Made by a program: the position numbers and the translations under genes
Notes under the pieces: model-generated
The model's input: only the letters and a program-made list of their open reading frames with translations
Databases searched by the model: none
Told to the model about the DNA's origin: nothing
Shown: one piece after another, positions 16,328-24,412 of the stretch
Layout of the letters: every line of letters starts with the position of its first letter
How positions within the stretch are numbered: the stretch's first letter is position 1
Source of the DNA: Candidatus Segatella caccae
GTDB taxonomy: Bacteria > Bacteroidota > Bacteroidia > Bacteroidales > Bacteroidaceae
Assembly: GCA_900556395.1 (NCBI GenBank)
Contig: USOQ01000014.1
Span: 1 to 43,580 of the forward strand
DNA: 43,580 nucleotides
Reading direction: 5' to 3'

Positions 16328-17008
16328 ATGACACAATTTTATAAAGAATTTCCTAAAGTTTTCGTTGCTGTCGACAGTATCATTTTCGGATTCGATGGAC
16401 AAAACCTTCAGGTCTTAATAGGCAAGCGTCATATGGAACCCGGACGAGGCGAATGGTCGCTCTATGGTGGCTTTGTTGGAGAAACAGAAAGTCTGGAAGA
16501 AGCTGCCAACCGCGTAATTCTCAACCTGACAGGTATGAAGAATCTGTACATAAGACAGGTTGGTGCGTATGGCAAAACTGACCGCGACCCTGGCGAACGA
16601 GTTATATCTATTGCCTATTGTGCCCTTATCAATGTGGCTGACTATGACGACAAACTGCGTGTGCAGCATCATTTGGAATGGGTAAATCTGAAAGAACTGC
16701 CCAAACTTTACTCCGATCACAATCAGATGATACAAGATGCCGTGGCACAGATTCGCAGACGCATTAATTCAGAGCCTTTGAGTTTTAAACTACTACCAAG
16801 TCTTTTCACCCTCACCCAGTTGCAACATGTTTTTGAAGCAGTCATGGACGAGGAGATCGACAAGCGTAATTTCCGTAAACGCATCAAGGACATCGATTTC
16901 ATCGAAAAGACAGAACTGATAGACAAAGCCTGTTCAAAACGCGGTGCTGCACTCTACCGCTTCAACAAAAAGGCTTATGCTGAAGATCCGTCATTTACTC
17001 TTAAATAA
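16328..17008 (+). CDS. araR: Nudix-related arabinose regulator (AraR of the NrtR family)
   Basis: This 226-residue protein has an N-terminal Nudix fold (about 8-140) and a C-terminal winged-helix region (about 150-226). The Nudix box at 48-70 keeps Gly48, Glu54, Arg62 and Gly69, but the catalytic REUxEE core reads RVILNL, so the hydrolase glutamates are lost. That is expected of NrtR-type repressors, which use the fold as a ligand sensor. In Bacteroides a regulator of this kind (AraR) controls L-arabinose genes and responds to arabinose. Position between the sugar symporter and araD supports that identity. The DNA site is not established here; candidates are at 13222 and 17077. Confidence 0.82.
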   Translation: MTQFYKEFPKVFVAVDSIIFGFDGQNLQVLIGKRHMEPGRGEWSLYGGFVGETESLEEAANRVILNLTGMKNLYIRQVGAYGKTDRDPGERVISIAYCALINVADYDDKLRVQHHLEWVNLKELPKLYSDHNQMIQDAVAQIRRRINSEPLSFKLLPSLFTLTQLQHVFEAVMDEEIDKRNFRKRIKDIDFIEKTELIDKACSKRGAALYRFNKKAYAEDPSFTLK

Positions 17009-17076
17009 TAGTTTCTCGAAAGTGACACCTAAGAGAGAGCATCTTTGGTGAAACTTTCTATAATCCACATATTTAT

Positions 17077-17098
17077 AACTTTCGCATAGTGGAAAGTT
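17077..17098 (+). promoter_or_regulatory. Inverted repeat upstream of araD
   Basis: AACTTTC (17077-17083) and GAAAGTT (17092-17098) are perfect inverted repeats separated by 8 nt, ending 24 bp before the araD ATG. A looser hairpin just upstream pairs GAAAGT-CACC with GGTG-ACTTTC (about 17018-17058). It could be an operator or a leader stem. It also resembles the left end of the repeat at 32582 (AACTTTCGCA shared). Confidence 0.4.
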
Positions 17099-17122
17099 AG
17101 ATAACCAAACACATAAGAAAAG

Positions 17123-17830
17123 ATGTTAGAAGAACTGAAAGAAAAAGTATGTAAGGCCAACCTGGATCTTGTAAGGCACAATTTGGTGCTCTTTACTTGG
17201 GGCAATGTAAGTGGCATCGACCGAGAGAAAGAACTCGTTGTTATCAAGCCATCGGGTGTCGATTACAGCACGATGACAGCAGACGATATGGTCGTAGTAG
17301 ACCTGGCAACGGGTAAGGTCGTAGAGGGTAATCTCAATCCGTCATCAGATACCCCGACTCATCTGGTACTCTATCGCGCCTTCCCCGAGTTGGGCGGCAT
17401 CGTGCATACCCATTCGACCTATGCCACAGCTTGGGCCCAAGCAGGCATCGACCTGCCCAACATCGGCACTACCCACGCTGACTATTTCTACGACTGCATC
17501 CCTTGCACAGAAGATATGACAGCCAGCCAAATGGCAGACTATGAATACAACACAGGCGTTGTCATCGTCGATAGATTCAAGAAAGACAACTTCAATCCTG
17601 TACACACCCCTGGAGTTTTGGTAAAGAACCATGGTCCTTTTATTTGGGGTAAAGATGCCGACGAGGCTGTCTATCATGCTGTAGTTGCCGAACAGGTAGC
17701 AAAGATGGCATTTATATCATTCAGCGTGAATAAGAACACTACGATGAATCCGCTGCTTGTAGAAAAGCATTTCTGTCGTAAGCATGGTCCTAACGCCTAC
17801 TACGGACAGAAGAAGAATATGAAAAAATGA
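17123..17830 (+). CDS. araD: L-ribulose-5-phosphate 4-epimerase
   Basis: This 235-residue class II aldolase-fold enzyme converts L-ribulose 5-phosphate to D-xylulose 5-phosphate, joining arabinose breakdown to the pentose phosphate pathway. LFTWGNVSGIDRE and KPSGVDYSTM bind phosphate. GGIVHTHSTYATAWAQAG carries the zinc-binding HxH, and further on GTTHADYF and VKNHGPFIWG contribute the remaining catalytic and metal-site residues. Length is normal. The ara isomerase and kinase genes are not in the window. It is preceded by araR (114 bp) and followed after 154 bp by the GH51 gene. Confidence 0.93.
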   Translation: MLEELKEKVCKANLDLVRHNLVLFTWGNVSGIDREKELVVIKPSGVDYSTMTADDMVVVDLATGKVVEGNLNPSSDTPTHLVLYRAFPELGGIVHTHSTYATAWAQAGIDLPNIGTTHADYFYDCIPCTEDMTASQMADYEYNTGVVIVDRFKKDNFNPVHTPGVLVKNHGPFIWGKDADEAVYHAVVAEQVAKMAFISFSVNKNTTMNPLLVEKHFCRKHGPNAYYGQKKNMKK

Positions 17831-17984
17831 ATCGTAAAGGCATGACATTCTTATCTCTGCCCAAACAAGGAGTGATTACCTCTACACGTTGAGTCTCCAT
17901 AGAAAAGATGGTTATATCAACGCTACATAGAACTATTCTCCTCTTATAATAAAGTATAAAATCTAAACACTAAACACTAAAAAT

Positions 17985-19559
17985 ATGAACAAGTTTTTTG
18001 TATCTACATGTATAGGCACATTGATGACCATACCCATCATGGCACAAGACGTAACAGGGACCATTCATACCGACCAGGGACATCAAAAAATATACAAGGA
18101 AGTATACGGACAGTTTGCCGAGCACTTAGGAAGTTGTATCTATGGTGGTCTATGGGTGGGCCCGGAATCAAAGATTCCCAACACACAAGGCTACCGCAAC
18201 GATGTACTTCAAGCACTGAAAGATTTGAAAGTACCTGTCTTAAGATGGCCAGGTGGGTGTTTTGCAGATGAATATCACTGGATGGACGGCATCGGTCCTC
18301 GCGACCTACGCCCTAAGATGCAGAACAACAACTGGGGAGGTACCATTGAGGATAACTCTTTTGGTACACACGAGTTTCTCAACCTCTGCGAGATGATAGG
18401 CTGCGAACCTTACATCAGTGGAAACATAGGCTCTGGTTCTGTCGAAGAATTGGCCAAGTGGGTGGAATATATGACCAGCGATGGAGACACCCCGATGGCT
18501 AAGCTTCGCCGACAGAATGGCCGCGACAAAGCCTGGAAGGTTAAGTTTTTAGGAGTAGGCAACGAGAGTTGGGGCTGCGGTGGTAACATGCGCCCTGAAT
18601 ATTATTCCGACCTCTATCGCCGTTACTCTGTTTATTGTCGCAACTACGATGGCAACCAGCTCTACAAAATTGCTTCCGGTGCCAGCGATTACGATTACAA
18701 TTGGACCAAGGTTCTAATGGAACGCGTGGGACAGCGAATGAACGGACTATCTCTACATTATTATACAGTAGCGGGATGGACAGGCAGTAAAGGTTCTGCC
18801 ACCAAGTTCGACAACAACGACTTCTATTGGACTATGGGCAAATGCTTAGGTATAGAGGATGTAATAAATCGCCACGAAGCCATCATGGACAAAGTCGATC
18901 CCAAGAAGGAAGTAGGTTTGATGGTCGACGAATGGGGAACCTGGTGGGACGAAGAGCCTGGCACCATTCATGGTCATCTGTATCAGCAGAACAGCATGCG
19001 CGATGCTTTCGTGGCAGCTCTTTCACTCCATGTCTTTCATCGACATTGCGACCGCATACGTATGGCCAACATAGCACAAGTAGTCAACGTACTCCAGTCG
19101 ATGATTCTCACTGACACCAAGGGCACAGGGCACATGGTGCTCACCCCTACCTATCATGTATTCCATATGTATCGTGACTTCCAGGAAGCCACCTATCTGC
19201 CCATCAATATGAAGTGCGACTCGATGGAGGTGCGCGGTGACAGCCATGCACCTCAAGGCAGAAAAATACCCCTCGTATCCATATCTTCTGCTCAAAAATC
19301 AGATGGTACAATCGTGGTATCATTGGCTAACATAAGTCTTGACCGCGACCAAAACGTCGAGCTGAACCTTCAGGGTATGCCATCTAATGGCAAGTCTATA
19401 ACAGGCGAAATTCTGACTTGTAAGAATATCACCGACTATAATGACTTTGAACACCCGCAAAATATACTGCCAAAAGATTTCAAAGGTGCCAAAATAAGCA
19501 AAAAAGCTCTAAAAGTGAAAATTCCAGCTAAATCTATTGTCGTTTTAAAAATAAAGTAG
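17985..19559 (+). CDS. GH51 alpha-L-arabinofuranosidase, exported
   Basis: This 524-residue enzyme has a signal peptide (1-20, cut near IMAQD). It would release L-arabinofuranose from arabinan or arabinoxylan fragments in the periplasm. The TIM-barrel catalytic residues are visible: general acid/base Glu194 in GVGNESWG and nucleophile Glu316 in LMVDEWGTWW. LRWPGGCFADEYHWMDGIGP (about 86-105) is a strong GH51 motif. The C-terminal beta-sandwich (about 395-524) completes the family architecture. It supplies the sugar for the symporter and araD upstream and precedes transketolase by 66 bp, so the set couples polymer trimming, uptake and pentose metabolism. Confidence 0.92.
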   Translation: MNKFFVSTCIGTLMTIPIMAQDVTGTIHTDQGHQKIYKEVYGQFAEHLGSCIYGGLWVGPESKIPNTQGYRNDVLQALKDLKVPVLRWPGGCFADEYHWMDGIGPRDLRPKMQNNNWGGTIEDNSFGTHEFLNLCEMIGCEPYISGNIGSGSVEELAKWVEYMTSDGDTPMAKLRRQNGRDKAWKVKFLGVGNESWGCGGNMRPEYYSDLYRRYSVYCRNYDGNQLYKIASGASDYDYNWTKVLMERVGQRMNGLSLHYYTVAGWTGSKGSATKFDNNDFYWTMGKCLGIEDVINRHEAIMDKVDPKKEVGLMVDEWGTWWDEEPGTIHGHLYQQNSMRDAFVAALSLHVFHRHCDRIRMANIAQVVNVLQSMILTDTKGTGHMVLTPTYHVFHMYRDFQEATYLPINMKCDSMEVRGDSHAPQGRKIPLVSISSAQKSDGTIVVSLANISLDRDQNVELNLQGMPSNGKSITGEILTCKNITDYNDFEHPQNILPKDFKGAKISKKALKVKIPAKSIVVLKIK

Positions 19560-19625
19560 TATATTTGTGGAAAAATTAAAAATCTACAAGAAAAACCATA
19601 CAAAATATTTAATATAAATTGCGTT

Positions 19626-21647
19626 ATGAACGACATTAAAGTTATGAATCATGCAGCCGACAATATCCGTATCTTGGCTGCTTCCATGGTAGAAAAAGCC
19701 AACTCAGGTCACCCAGGTGGTGCTATGGGTGGTGCCGACTTCATCAACGTACTCTTCTCAGAGTTCTTGGTGTACGATCCATCAGATCCAACATGGACAG
19801 GTCGCGACCGTTTCTTCCTCGATCCTGGTCACATGAGCCCTATGCTCTATGCAGGTTTGGCAATGCGCGGTTTCTTCACCATGGACGACCTTCAGCAGTT
19901 CCGTCAGTGGGGTTCTGTAACTCCAGGACACCCTGAACTTGATGTAGCTCGTGGCATCGAGAATTCAAGTGGTCCGTTAGGACAGGGTCACGCTCTTGCT
20001 GCAGGTGCTGCTGTCGCAGAGAAGTTCCTTGAAGCACGTCTTGGTTCAACAATGATGCAGCATAAGATCTACGCTTACATCTCTGATGGTGCCGTAGAGG
20101 AGGAAATATCACAGGGTGTTGGTCGTATCGCTGGTAACTTAGGACTAAACAACCTCATCATGTTCTACGACTCTAACGACATCCAGCTCTCTACAGAGTG
20201 TGGTGTTGTGATGAGCGAAGATACAGAAATGAAGTACAAGGCATGGGGTTGGAATGTCATTAAGATCAATGGTAACGACGTTGCACAGATTCGCGAAGCT
20301 ATCGTAGCTGCTCAGCAGGAGCAGGATCGCCCTACCCTCATCATCGGTAAGACTATTATGGGCAAGGGAGCCCTCCGTGCTGATGGTACAAGCTATGAGG
20401 CATGTATCAACACACATGGTGCTCCTCTCGGTGGCGATGCTTACACCAATACTATTAAGAATCTTGGTGGTGACCCAGAGAATGCTTTCGTTATCTTCGA
20501 TGATGTAAAGGAACTCTACGCTAAGCGTGCAGAAGAACTCAAGAAGATTGTAGCTGAGCGCAAGGCTGCTGAGGCTGAATGGCGTAAGGCAAATCCAGAG
20601 AAGAGCGCTCTAATGGACGAGTGGTTCTCTGGCAAGGCTCCAAAGGTAGACTGGAGCAAGGTTGAGCAGAAAGCAGGTTCAGCCACACGTGCAGCTTCTG
20701 CTGCTTGTCTTGGCGTATTGGCAGAGCAGGTGCCTAATATGATTTGTGCATCAGCCGACCTCTCTAACTCAGACAAGACCGACGGTTTCTTGAAGAAGAC
20801 CAAGAGCATGGTACGCGGTGACTTCTCTGGAGCATTTTTCCAGGCTGGTGTTGCTGAGCTCACCATGGCAGATATGTGTATCGGTATGATGCTTCACGGA
20901 GGTGTTATCGCCGCCATGGGTACATTCTTCGTATTCTCAGACTACATGAAGCCTGCCGTTCGTATCGCAGCATTGATGCAGGTTCCTGTGAAGTTTATCT
21001 GGACACACGATGCATTCCGTGTAGGTGAAGACGGACCTACTCATGAGCCTGTAGAGCAGGAAGCACAGATTCGCTTGATGGAAAAGATGAAGAATCATGC
21101 TGGTAAAGATAGTGTACGCGTATTCCGTCCTGCAGATGCAGAAGAGACTACCGTTTGCTGGAAGCTCGCTATGGAGAACATCGATACTCCTACCGCTCTC
21201 ATCTTCTCTCGCCAGGGCATCGCCAACTTGCCAGAAGGCAATGATTATGAGCAGGCAGCTAAGGGTGCCTATATCGTAGCTGGTAGCGATGAGAATCCAG
21301 ACGTTATCCTCGTAGCAAGCGGTTCTGAGGTTTCTACCTTGGAGGCTGGCACAGAGGCTTTGCGTAAGGATGGCATCAAGGTACGAGTAGTAAGTGCGCC
21401 TTCTGAGGGCCTCTTCCGCAACCAGAGTAAGGAATACCAGGAGAGCGTATTACCTAAAAACGCTAAAATCTTTGGTATGACAGCAGGTCTTCCTGTAACG
21501 CTCGAAGGTCTTGTAGGTGCCAATGGTAAGGTATTTGGCTTAGAGAGCTTTGGTTTCTCTGCACCATACAAGGTTCTCGATGAGAAATTAGGTTATACAG
21601 GCGAGAATGTCTACAATCAGGTAAAGGCATTCTTGGCAGAAGAATAA
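19626..21647 (+). CDS. tkt: Transketolase
   Basis: This 673-residue thiamine-diphosphate enzyme moves two-carbon ketol units between sugar phosphates. KANSGHPGGAMGGADF (about 24-39) is the N-terminal phosphate-binding motif. The usual GDG of the cofactor site reads SDG (YISDGAVEEEISQGVG), which I recall from other Bacteroidales transketolases. The pyrimidine-binding domain includes ADLSNSDKTDGF, GVAELTMADMCIGM with the cofactor-activating Glu, and WTHDAFRVGEDGPTHEPVEQ. It clusters with araD and rpiB, so it processes the xylulose and ribose phosphates made from arabinose. rpiB starts 31 bp downstream. Confidence 0.94.
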   Translation: MNDIKVMNHAADNIRILAASMVEKANSGHPGGAMGGADFINVLFSEFLVYDPSDPTWTGRDRFFLDPGHMSPMLYAGLAMRGFFTMDDLQQFRQWGSVTPGHPELDVARGIENSSGPLGQGHALAAGAAVAEKFLEARLGSTMMQHKIYAYISDGAVEEEISQGVGRIAGNLGLNNLIMFYDSNDIQLSTECGVVMSEDTEMKYKAWGWNVIKINGNDVAQIREAIVAAQQEQDRPTLIIGKTIMGKGALRADGTSYEACINTHGAPLGGDAYTNTIKNLGGDPENAFVIFDDVKELYAKRAEELKKIVAERKAAEAEWRKANPEKSALMDEWFSGKAPKVDWSKVEQKAGSATRAASAACLGVLAEQVPNMICASADLSNSDKTDGFLKKTKSMVRGDFSGAFFQAGVAELTMADMCIGMMLHGGVIAAMGTFFVFSDYMKPAVRIAALMQVPVKFIWTHDAFRVGEDGPTHEPVEQEAQIRLMEKMKNHAGKDSVRVFRPADAEETTVCWKLAMENIDTPTALIFSRQGIANLPEGNDYEQAAKGAYIVAGSDENPDVILVASGSEVSTLEAGTEALRKDGIKVRVVSAPSEGLFRNQSKEYQESVLPKNAKIFGMTAGLPVTLEGLVGANGKVFGLESFGFSAPYKVLDEKLGYTGENVYNQVKAFLAEE

Positions 21648-21678
21648 AAATACAATCACTCTTAAAACTTTAAGTGTT

Positions 21679-22122
21679 ATGGAAGTAAAGACAGTAGGAT
21701 TAGCCAGCGATCACGCAGGTTTTCCAATGAAGCAATTCGTATTGCAGTATTTAGAAAAGAAGGGTTATCCTGTTAAGGATTATGGTACATATAGTGATGA
21801 AAGTGTAGACTATCCTGACTTTGCCCATGCTTTGGCAGAAGGCATTGAGAATGGAGACGTTTATCCTGGCATCGGTATCTGCGGTAGCGGTGAAGGTATG
21901 GCTATGACTCTCAACAAGCACCAAGGTGTACGTGCTGGATTAGCATGGAGCAAAGATATCGCTCAACTTATCCGCCAACACAACGATGCCAATGTCATCG
22001 TGCTTCCAGGACGTTTCATCGACAACAAGACTGCCGAGGCTATCCTCGACGAGTTCTTCAAAGCTACCTTCGAGGGTGGTCGTCATGAGCGTCGCGTTAA
22101 GAAGATAGCTCTGCAGAAATAA
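21679..22122 (+). CDS. rpiB: Ribose-5-phosphate isomerase B
   Basis: This 147-residue RpiB/LacAB-family enzyme interconverts ribose 5-phosphate and ribulose 5-phosphate. GLASDHAGFPMKQFV (7-21) holds the substrate Asp-His pair and DYGTYSDESVDYPDFA is the second motif. GIGICGSGEGMAMTLNKH carries the catalytic Cys and the anion-binding Gly loop. Length is typical. It is the last gene of the arabinose/pentose set and ends at a strong terminator. Confidence 0.95.
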   Translation: MEVKTVGLASDHAGFPMKQFVLQYLEKKGYPVKDYGTYSDESVDYPDFAHALAEGIENGDVYPGIGICGSGEGMAMTLNKHQGVRAGLAWSKDIAQLIRQHNDANVIVLPGRFIDNKTAEAILDEFFKATFEGGRHERRVKKIALQK

Positions 22123-22148
22123 TTTCAGCAGAACGATAAATAAATAAA

Positions 22149-22193
22149 AAAAAGATGTATGAGTTCACCACATGGCTTATACATCTTTTTTTT
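22149..22193 (+). terminator. Terminator of the arabinose/pentose genes
   Basis: AAAAAGATGTAT (22149-22160) pairs with ATACATCTTTTT (22179-22190), with an 18-nt loop and T-run to 22193. The remaining gap to 22337 is AT-rich, with a -7-like TAATTTTG at 22290-22297. Confidence 0.85.
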
Positions 22194-22337
22194 GCTTTTT
22201 AGAATAACATTACTATATATATTGTCTCATATTTTCACATAAATAGAATGATATTTCTACAAATAAGTCCTTATTTCAAAGAATTTGCGTAATTTTGCAT
22301 AGAAATAAGAGAAACCCGTGGGCTTATTAAGTTAAAA

Positions 22338-22711
22338 ATGACAGATACTTTATCAGTTTTACAAGGATCTATCCTTGCCTTGTCGACATTGTGTATAGGC
22401 ATGTCAAAAACAGGAGTACAGGGCCTCATGCTCCTCATCGTACCATACATGGCAATGGCTTTCGGTGCGAAAGAATCTACAGGCATTATCTTTCCTATGC
22501 TCTGCATGGCCGACATGTCAGCTCATGGGATGGACACTTGCCTTAGCCCTGGTTGTTATGATATGGATTTACACTAAATCTGCTCATGTTACCAGTGATT
22601 GGTACAGGTGCCTTCTTGGGAATCCACTTAGTAAAACTATTTCCAGAAAAAGCTTTCAGAAGATTTATCCAGACTGTCACCATTCTTTCTGTGATAATGA
22701 TGCTCTTATGA
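22338..22711 (+). pseudogene. Decayed TauE/SafE-family permease gene
   Basis: The first 57 or so codons (LSVLQGSILALSTLCIGMSK ... STGIIFPMLCMADMSA) match the N-terminal half of a TauE/SafE anion exporter. After about 22520 the frame shifts: a second frame reads WTLALALVVMIWIYTKSA, and a third frame ending at 22711 reads LPVIGTGAFLGIHLVKLFPE followed by KAFRRFIQTVTILSV, the usual TauE C-terminus. The middle of the protein (about half of a normal 240-260 residues) is missing, and at least two frame changes separate the pieces. It was probably an inner-membrane sulfur-oxyanion or similar exporter, now inactive. A NifX-like gene follows. Confidence 0.75.
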
Positions 22712-22754
22712 AAAAAGATATAACCCGTAAATATAACTTTAAATAAAACCAAAA

Positions 22755-23147
22755 ATGATGAAATTAGCTATTCCTACACGCGATGGTCGTGTAGACGATC
22801 ACTTCGGACATTGCGACCACTACATGGTTTATACTATTGATGACGAGCAACACATCGTATCATCCGAGCGACTGGAGTCTCCTCAGGGTTGCGGATGCAA
22901 GTCTAACATTGCTTCTGTCATGCAGCAAATGGGCATCACGATGATGCTTGCTGGCAATATGGGTATGGGAGCATTCAATAAGCTTTCCGACCATGGCATC
23001 AGTGTAATCCGTGGTTGCCAAGGAGACATCCATGAAGTACTCAGCAATTTTCTTGCTGGCAATCTAAACGATTCGGCTGAATCTTGCGATCACCACGACT
23101 GCAACCACCACGAAGAAGACCCCGTGTTTGTGATTCCCAACCTTTAA
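22755..23147 (+). CDS. NifX/NifB-type cluster-binding family protein with His-rich tail
   Basis: This 130-residue protein fits the dinitrogenase iron-molybdenum cofactor biosynthesis fold (NifX and NifB C-terminal type). The motif GRVDDHFGHCDHYMVYT (11-27) is the family signature, and PQGCGCKSNIASVM carries two Cys. A variable tail (CDHHDCNHHEED, about 109-120) is rich in His and Cys and probably binds metal. Family members bind Fe-S or Fe-Mo clusters, but no nitrogenase gene is visible and the role in anaerobic Bacteroidota is unknown. Met2 at 22758 is an alternative start. The next membrane-protein gene begins 3 bp after the stop, so they are co-transcribed. Confidence 0.78.
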   Translation: MMKLAIPTRDGRVDDHFGHCDHYMVYTIDDEQHIVSSERLESPQGCGCKSNIASVMQQMGITMMLAGNMGMGAFNKLSDHGISVIRGCQGDIHEVLSNFLAGNLNDSAESCDHHDCNHHEEDPVFVIPNL

Positions 23148-23150
23148 AAC

Positions 23151-23612
23151 ATGGGCAGAGATGAGACTACCAAAGAAAAGAAAAAACATCTCTTTTGTAA
23201 TATGAAAACCAAATCACTCGCTTTCATTGCAGGTATCATCTGGCTGATAGCAGGCTTCAACGTCTGCAGAATAGGCGTTGTTTCATGGATGAGTCTTGAC
23301 ACGATCTCTCCCTTCATGATTATCGGAAGCATCATCACCTTGATCTTGTTTTCCATCATGTTCGTCAAGATGCTATTCAAAAATGTAAAACGCATCAGAA
23401 AGATTGATATCAGGAAGCGCAAGATGTGGGACGTCATGCCCGTGAAGTCATACGTTATCATGATTTTCATGATAACCTTCGGCATTTTGCTGAGAAGATG
23501 CCCTCTCGTCCCTCCATCATTCATCGCCTCTTTCTACGTAGGTTTAGGAATGGCGTTGATGGTGGCGGGCGTAATATATACCTCTATTTTCTTTTGCCCC
23601 AAAGATTTGTAA
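23151..23612 (+). CDS. Four-helix integral membrane protein, unknown function
   Basis: This 153-residue protein has four predicted transmembrane helices (about 22-45, 55-80, 97-118 and 125-149), with a basic loop KNVKRIRKIDIRKRK between helices 2 and 3, which should face the cytosol. I do not recognise a named family. The start at 23151 gives a basic leader (MGRDETTKEKKKH); Met18 at 23202 (MKTKSLAFIAG) is an equally good start. It lies 3 bp after the NifX-like gene and may act with it or with the lost TauE exporter, but this is only positional inference. Confidence 0.65.
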   Translation: MGRDETTKEKKKHLFCNMKTKSLAFIAGIIWLIAGFNVCRIGVVSWMSLDTISPFMIIGSIITLILFSIMFVKMLFKNVKRIRKIDIRKRKMWDVMPVKSYVIMIFMITFGILLRRCPLVPPSFIASFYVGLGMALMVAGVIYTSIFFCPKDL

Positions 23613-23693
23613 GATAGAAGACGATTGTGAAAAAAGCACCTTATCCTATTCTATCCTACAAAGATATGTTTATCTAACGAAAGGTTCATTACA

Positions 23694-24215
23694 TTAAGCC
23701 AACATACGTCTCACATAACCACGAACCACCTTGCGAGCCAATCCTAAACGATTCTCCACACACTTGTAATTCAAACCTAACTGTGTGGAGATTTCCGCTA
23801 CTTTCAAGTCATCGCATATATTGAGACGATAAATCTTACGTTGTTTTTCTGTAAGACGAGCCATTCCTTGTTCTAAAATATCATTTATCTCCTTAGCCGA
23901 ATAAACCGACTCTCCATTCTCGTAAGCATTGCTCGAATGTGTTCCTCCAAGAATAAAATGCTCATACTCCTCTATCTTATTCTTATGACGCCAATAATCA
24001 TAAATCAGATTTCGTGCCACGGTATATACCAGACAGGGAAGCGTTATGGGGGTTATCATTTTATCAGTGAGCAAGAGACGCATAAAGACATTCTGCACGA
24101 TGTCTTCTGCTTCGTCGGTATGGTGAAGTCTTGATACTACGAAGGCAAGAATCTCCTCGTAGTGCAATGAATAGTAATCAGCGATAATAGCTTGTTTAGT
24201 TTTTGTATAGTTCAT
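23694..24215 (-). CDS. ECF-type RNA polymerase sigma factor
   Basis: This 173-residue sigma-70 family protein has region 2 at about 10-80 (DEAEDIVQNVFMRLL is the core-binding helix; YTVARNLIYDYWRHK is the -10 recognition part) and region 4 at about 115-170 (LTEKQRKIYRLNICDDLKVA ... GLNYKCVENRLGLARK, a helix-turn-helix). It would direct polymerase to a small gene set. No anti-sigma or SusC/D gene is adjacent, unlike many Bacteroidota ECF loci. A consensus-like promoter lies upstream. It is divergent from htpG and shares a 197-bp intergenic region with it; functional linkage is not shown. Confidence 0.87.
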   Translation of the reverse strand: MNYTKTKQAIIADYYSLHYEEILAFVVSRLHHTDEAEDIVQNVFMRLLLTDKMITPITLPCLVYTVARNLIYDYWRHKNKIEEYEHFILGGTHSSNAYENGESVYSAKEINDILEQGMARLTEKQRKIYRLNICDDLKVAEISTQLGLNYKCVENRLGLARKVVRGYVRRMLA

Positions 24216-24258
24216 GTTGGACAGTTGGTATTAGTGAACACCTCCTCGTTAGATGTTG

Positions 24259-24290
24259 CAAAGTTAAGAAAAATAGTTGCTTTGACCAAA
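24259..24290 (-). promoter_or_regulatory. Promoter of the ECF sigma gene
   Basis: On the minus strand TTTG (24290-24287), a 20-bp spacer, then TAACTTTG (24266-24259). This is a good Bacteroidota sigma-A type promoter with a leader of roughly 40 nt. Confidence 0.6.
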
Positions 24291-24343
24291 AAAAATAGCC
24301 AAAATCCCCAAAAATAATCAATACCATCGCTTTTCATCTTGAT

Positions 24344-24359
24344 TTGGCACGTATTTTGC
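24344..24359 (+). promoter_or_regulatory. Sigma-54 (-24/-12) type promoter upstream of htpG
   Basis: TTGGCACG (24344-24351), TATT, then TTGC (24356-24359): a perfect match to TTGGCACG-N4-TTGC. GG at 24346-24347 and GC at 24358-24359 are exactly 10 nt apart. The start site would be near 24371, about 42 nt before the htpG ATG. The site is partly symmetric (TTGGCA-N7-TGCCAA). Use by RpoN is inferred. Confidence 0.7.
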
Positions 24360-24412
24360 CAAGATTGGGTCAAACTCGAATATCAATAAAACAACTAAAA
24401 AACAATATAATT

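Noticed and set aside
24344..24412. Extended htpG start at 24344
   Set aside because: This start would overlap the -24/-12 promoter, and the added residues are unlike HtpG; MAQKGNIG at 24413 fits the family.
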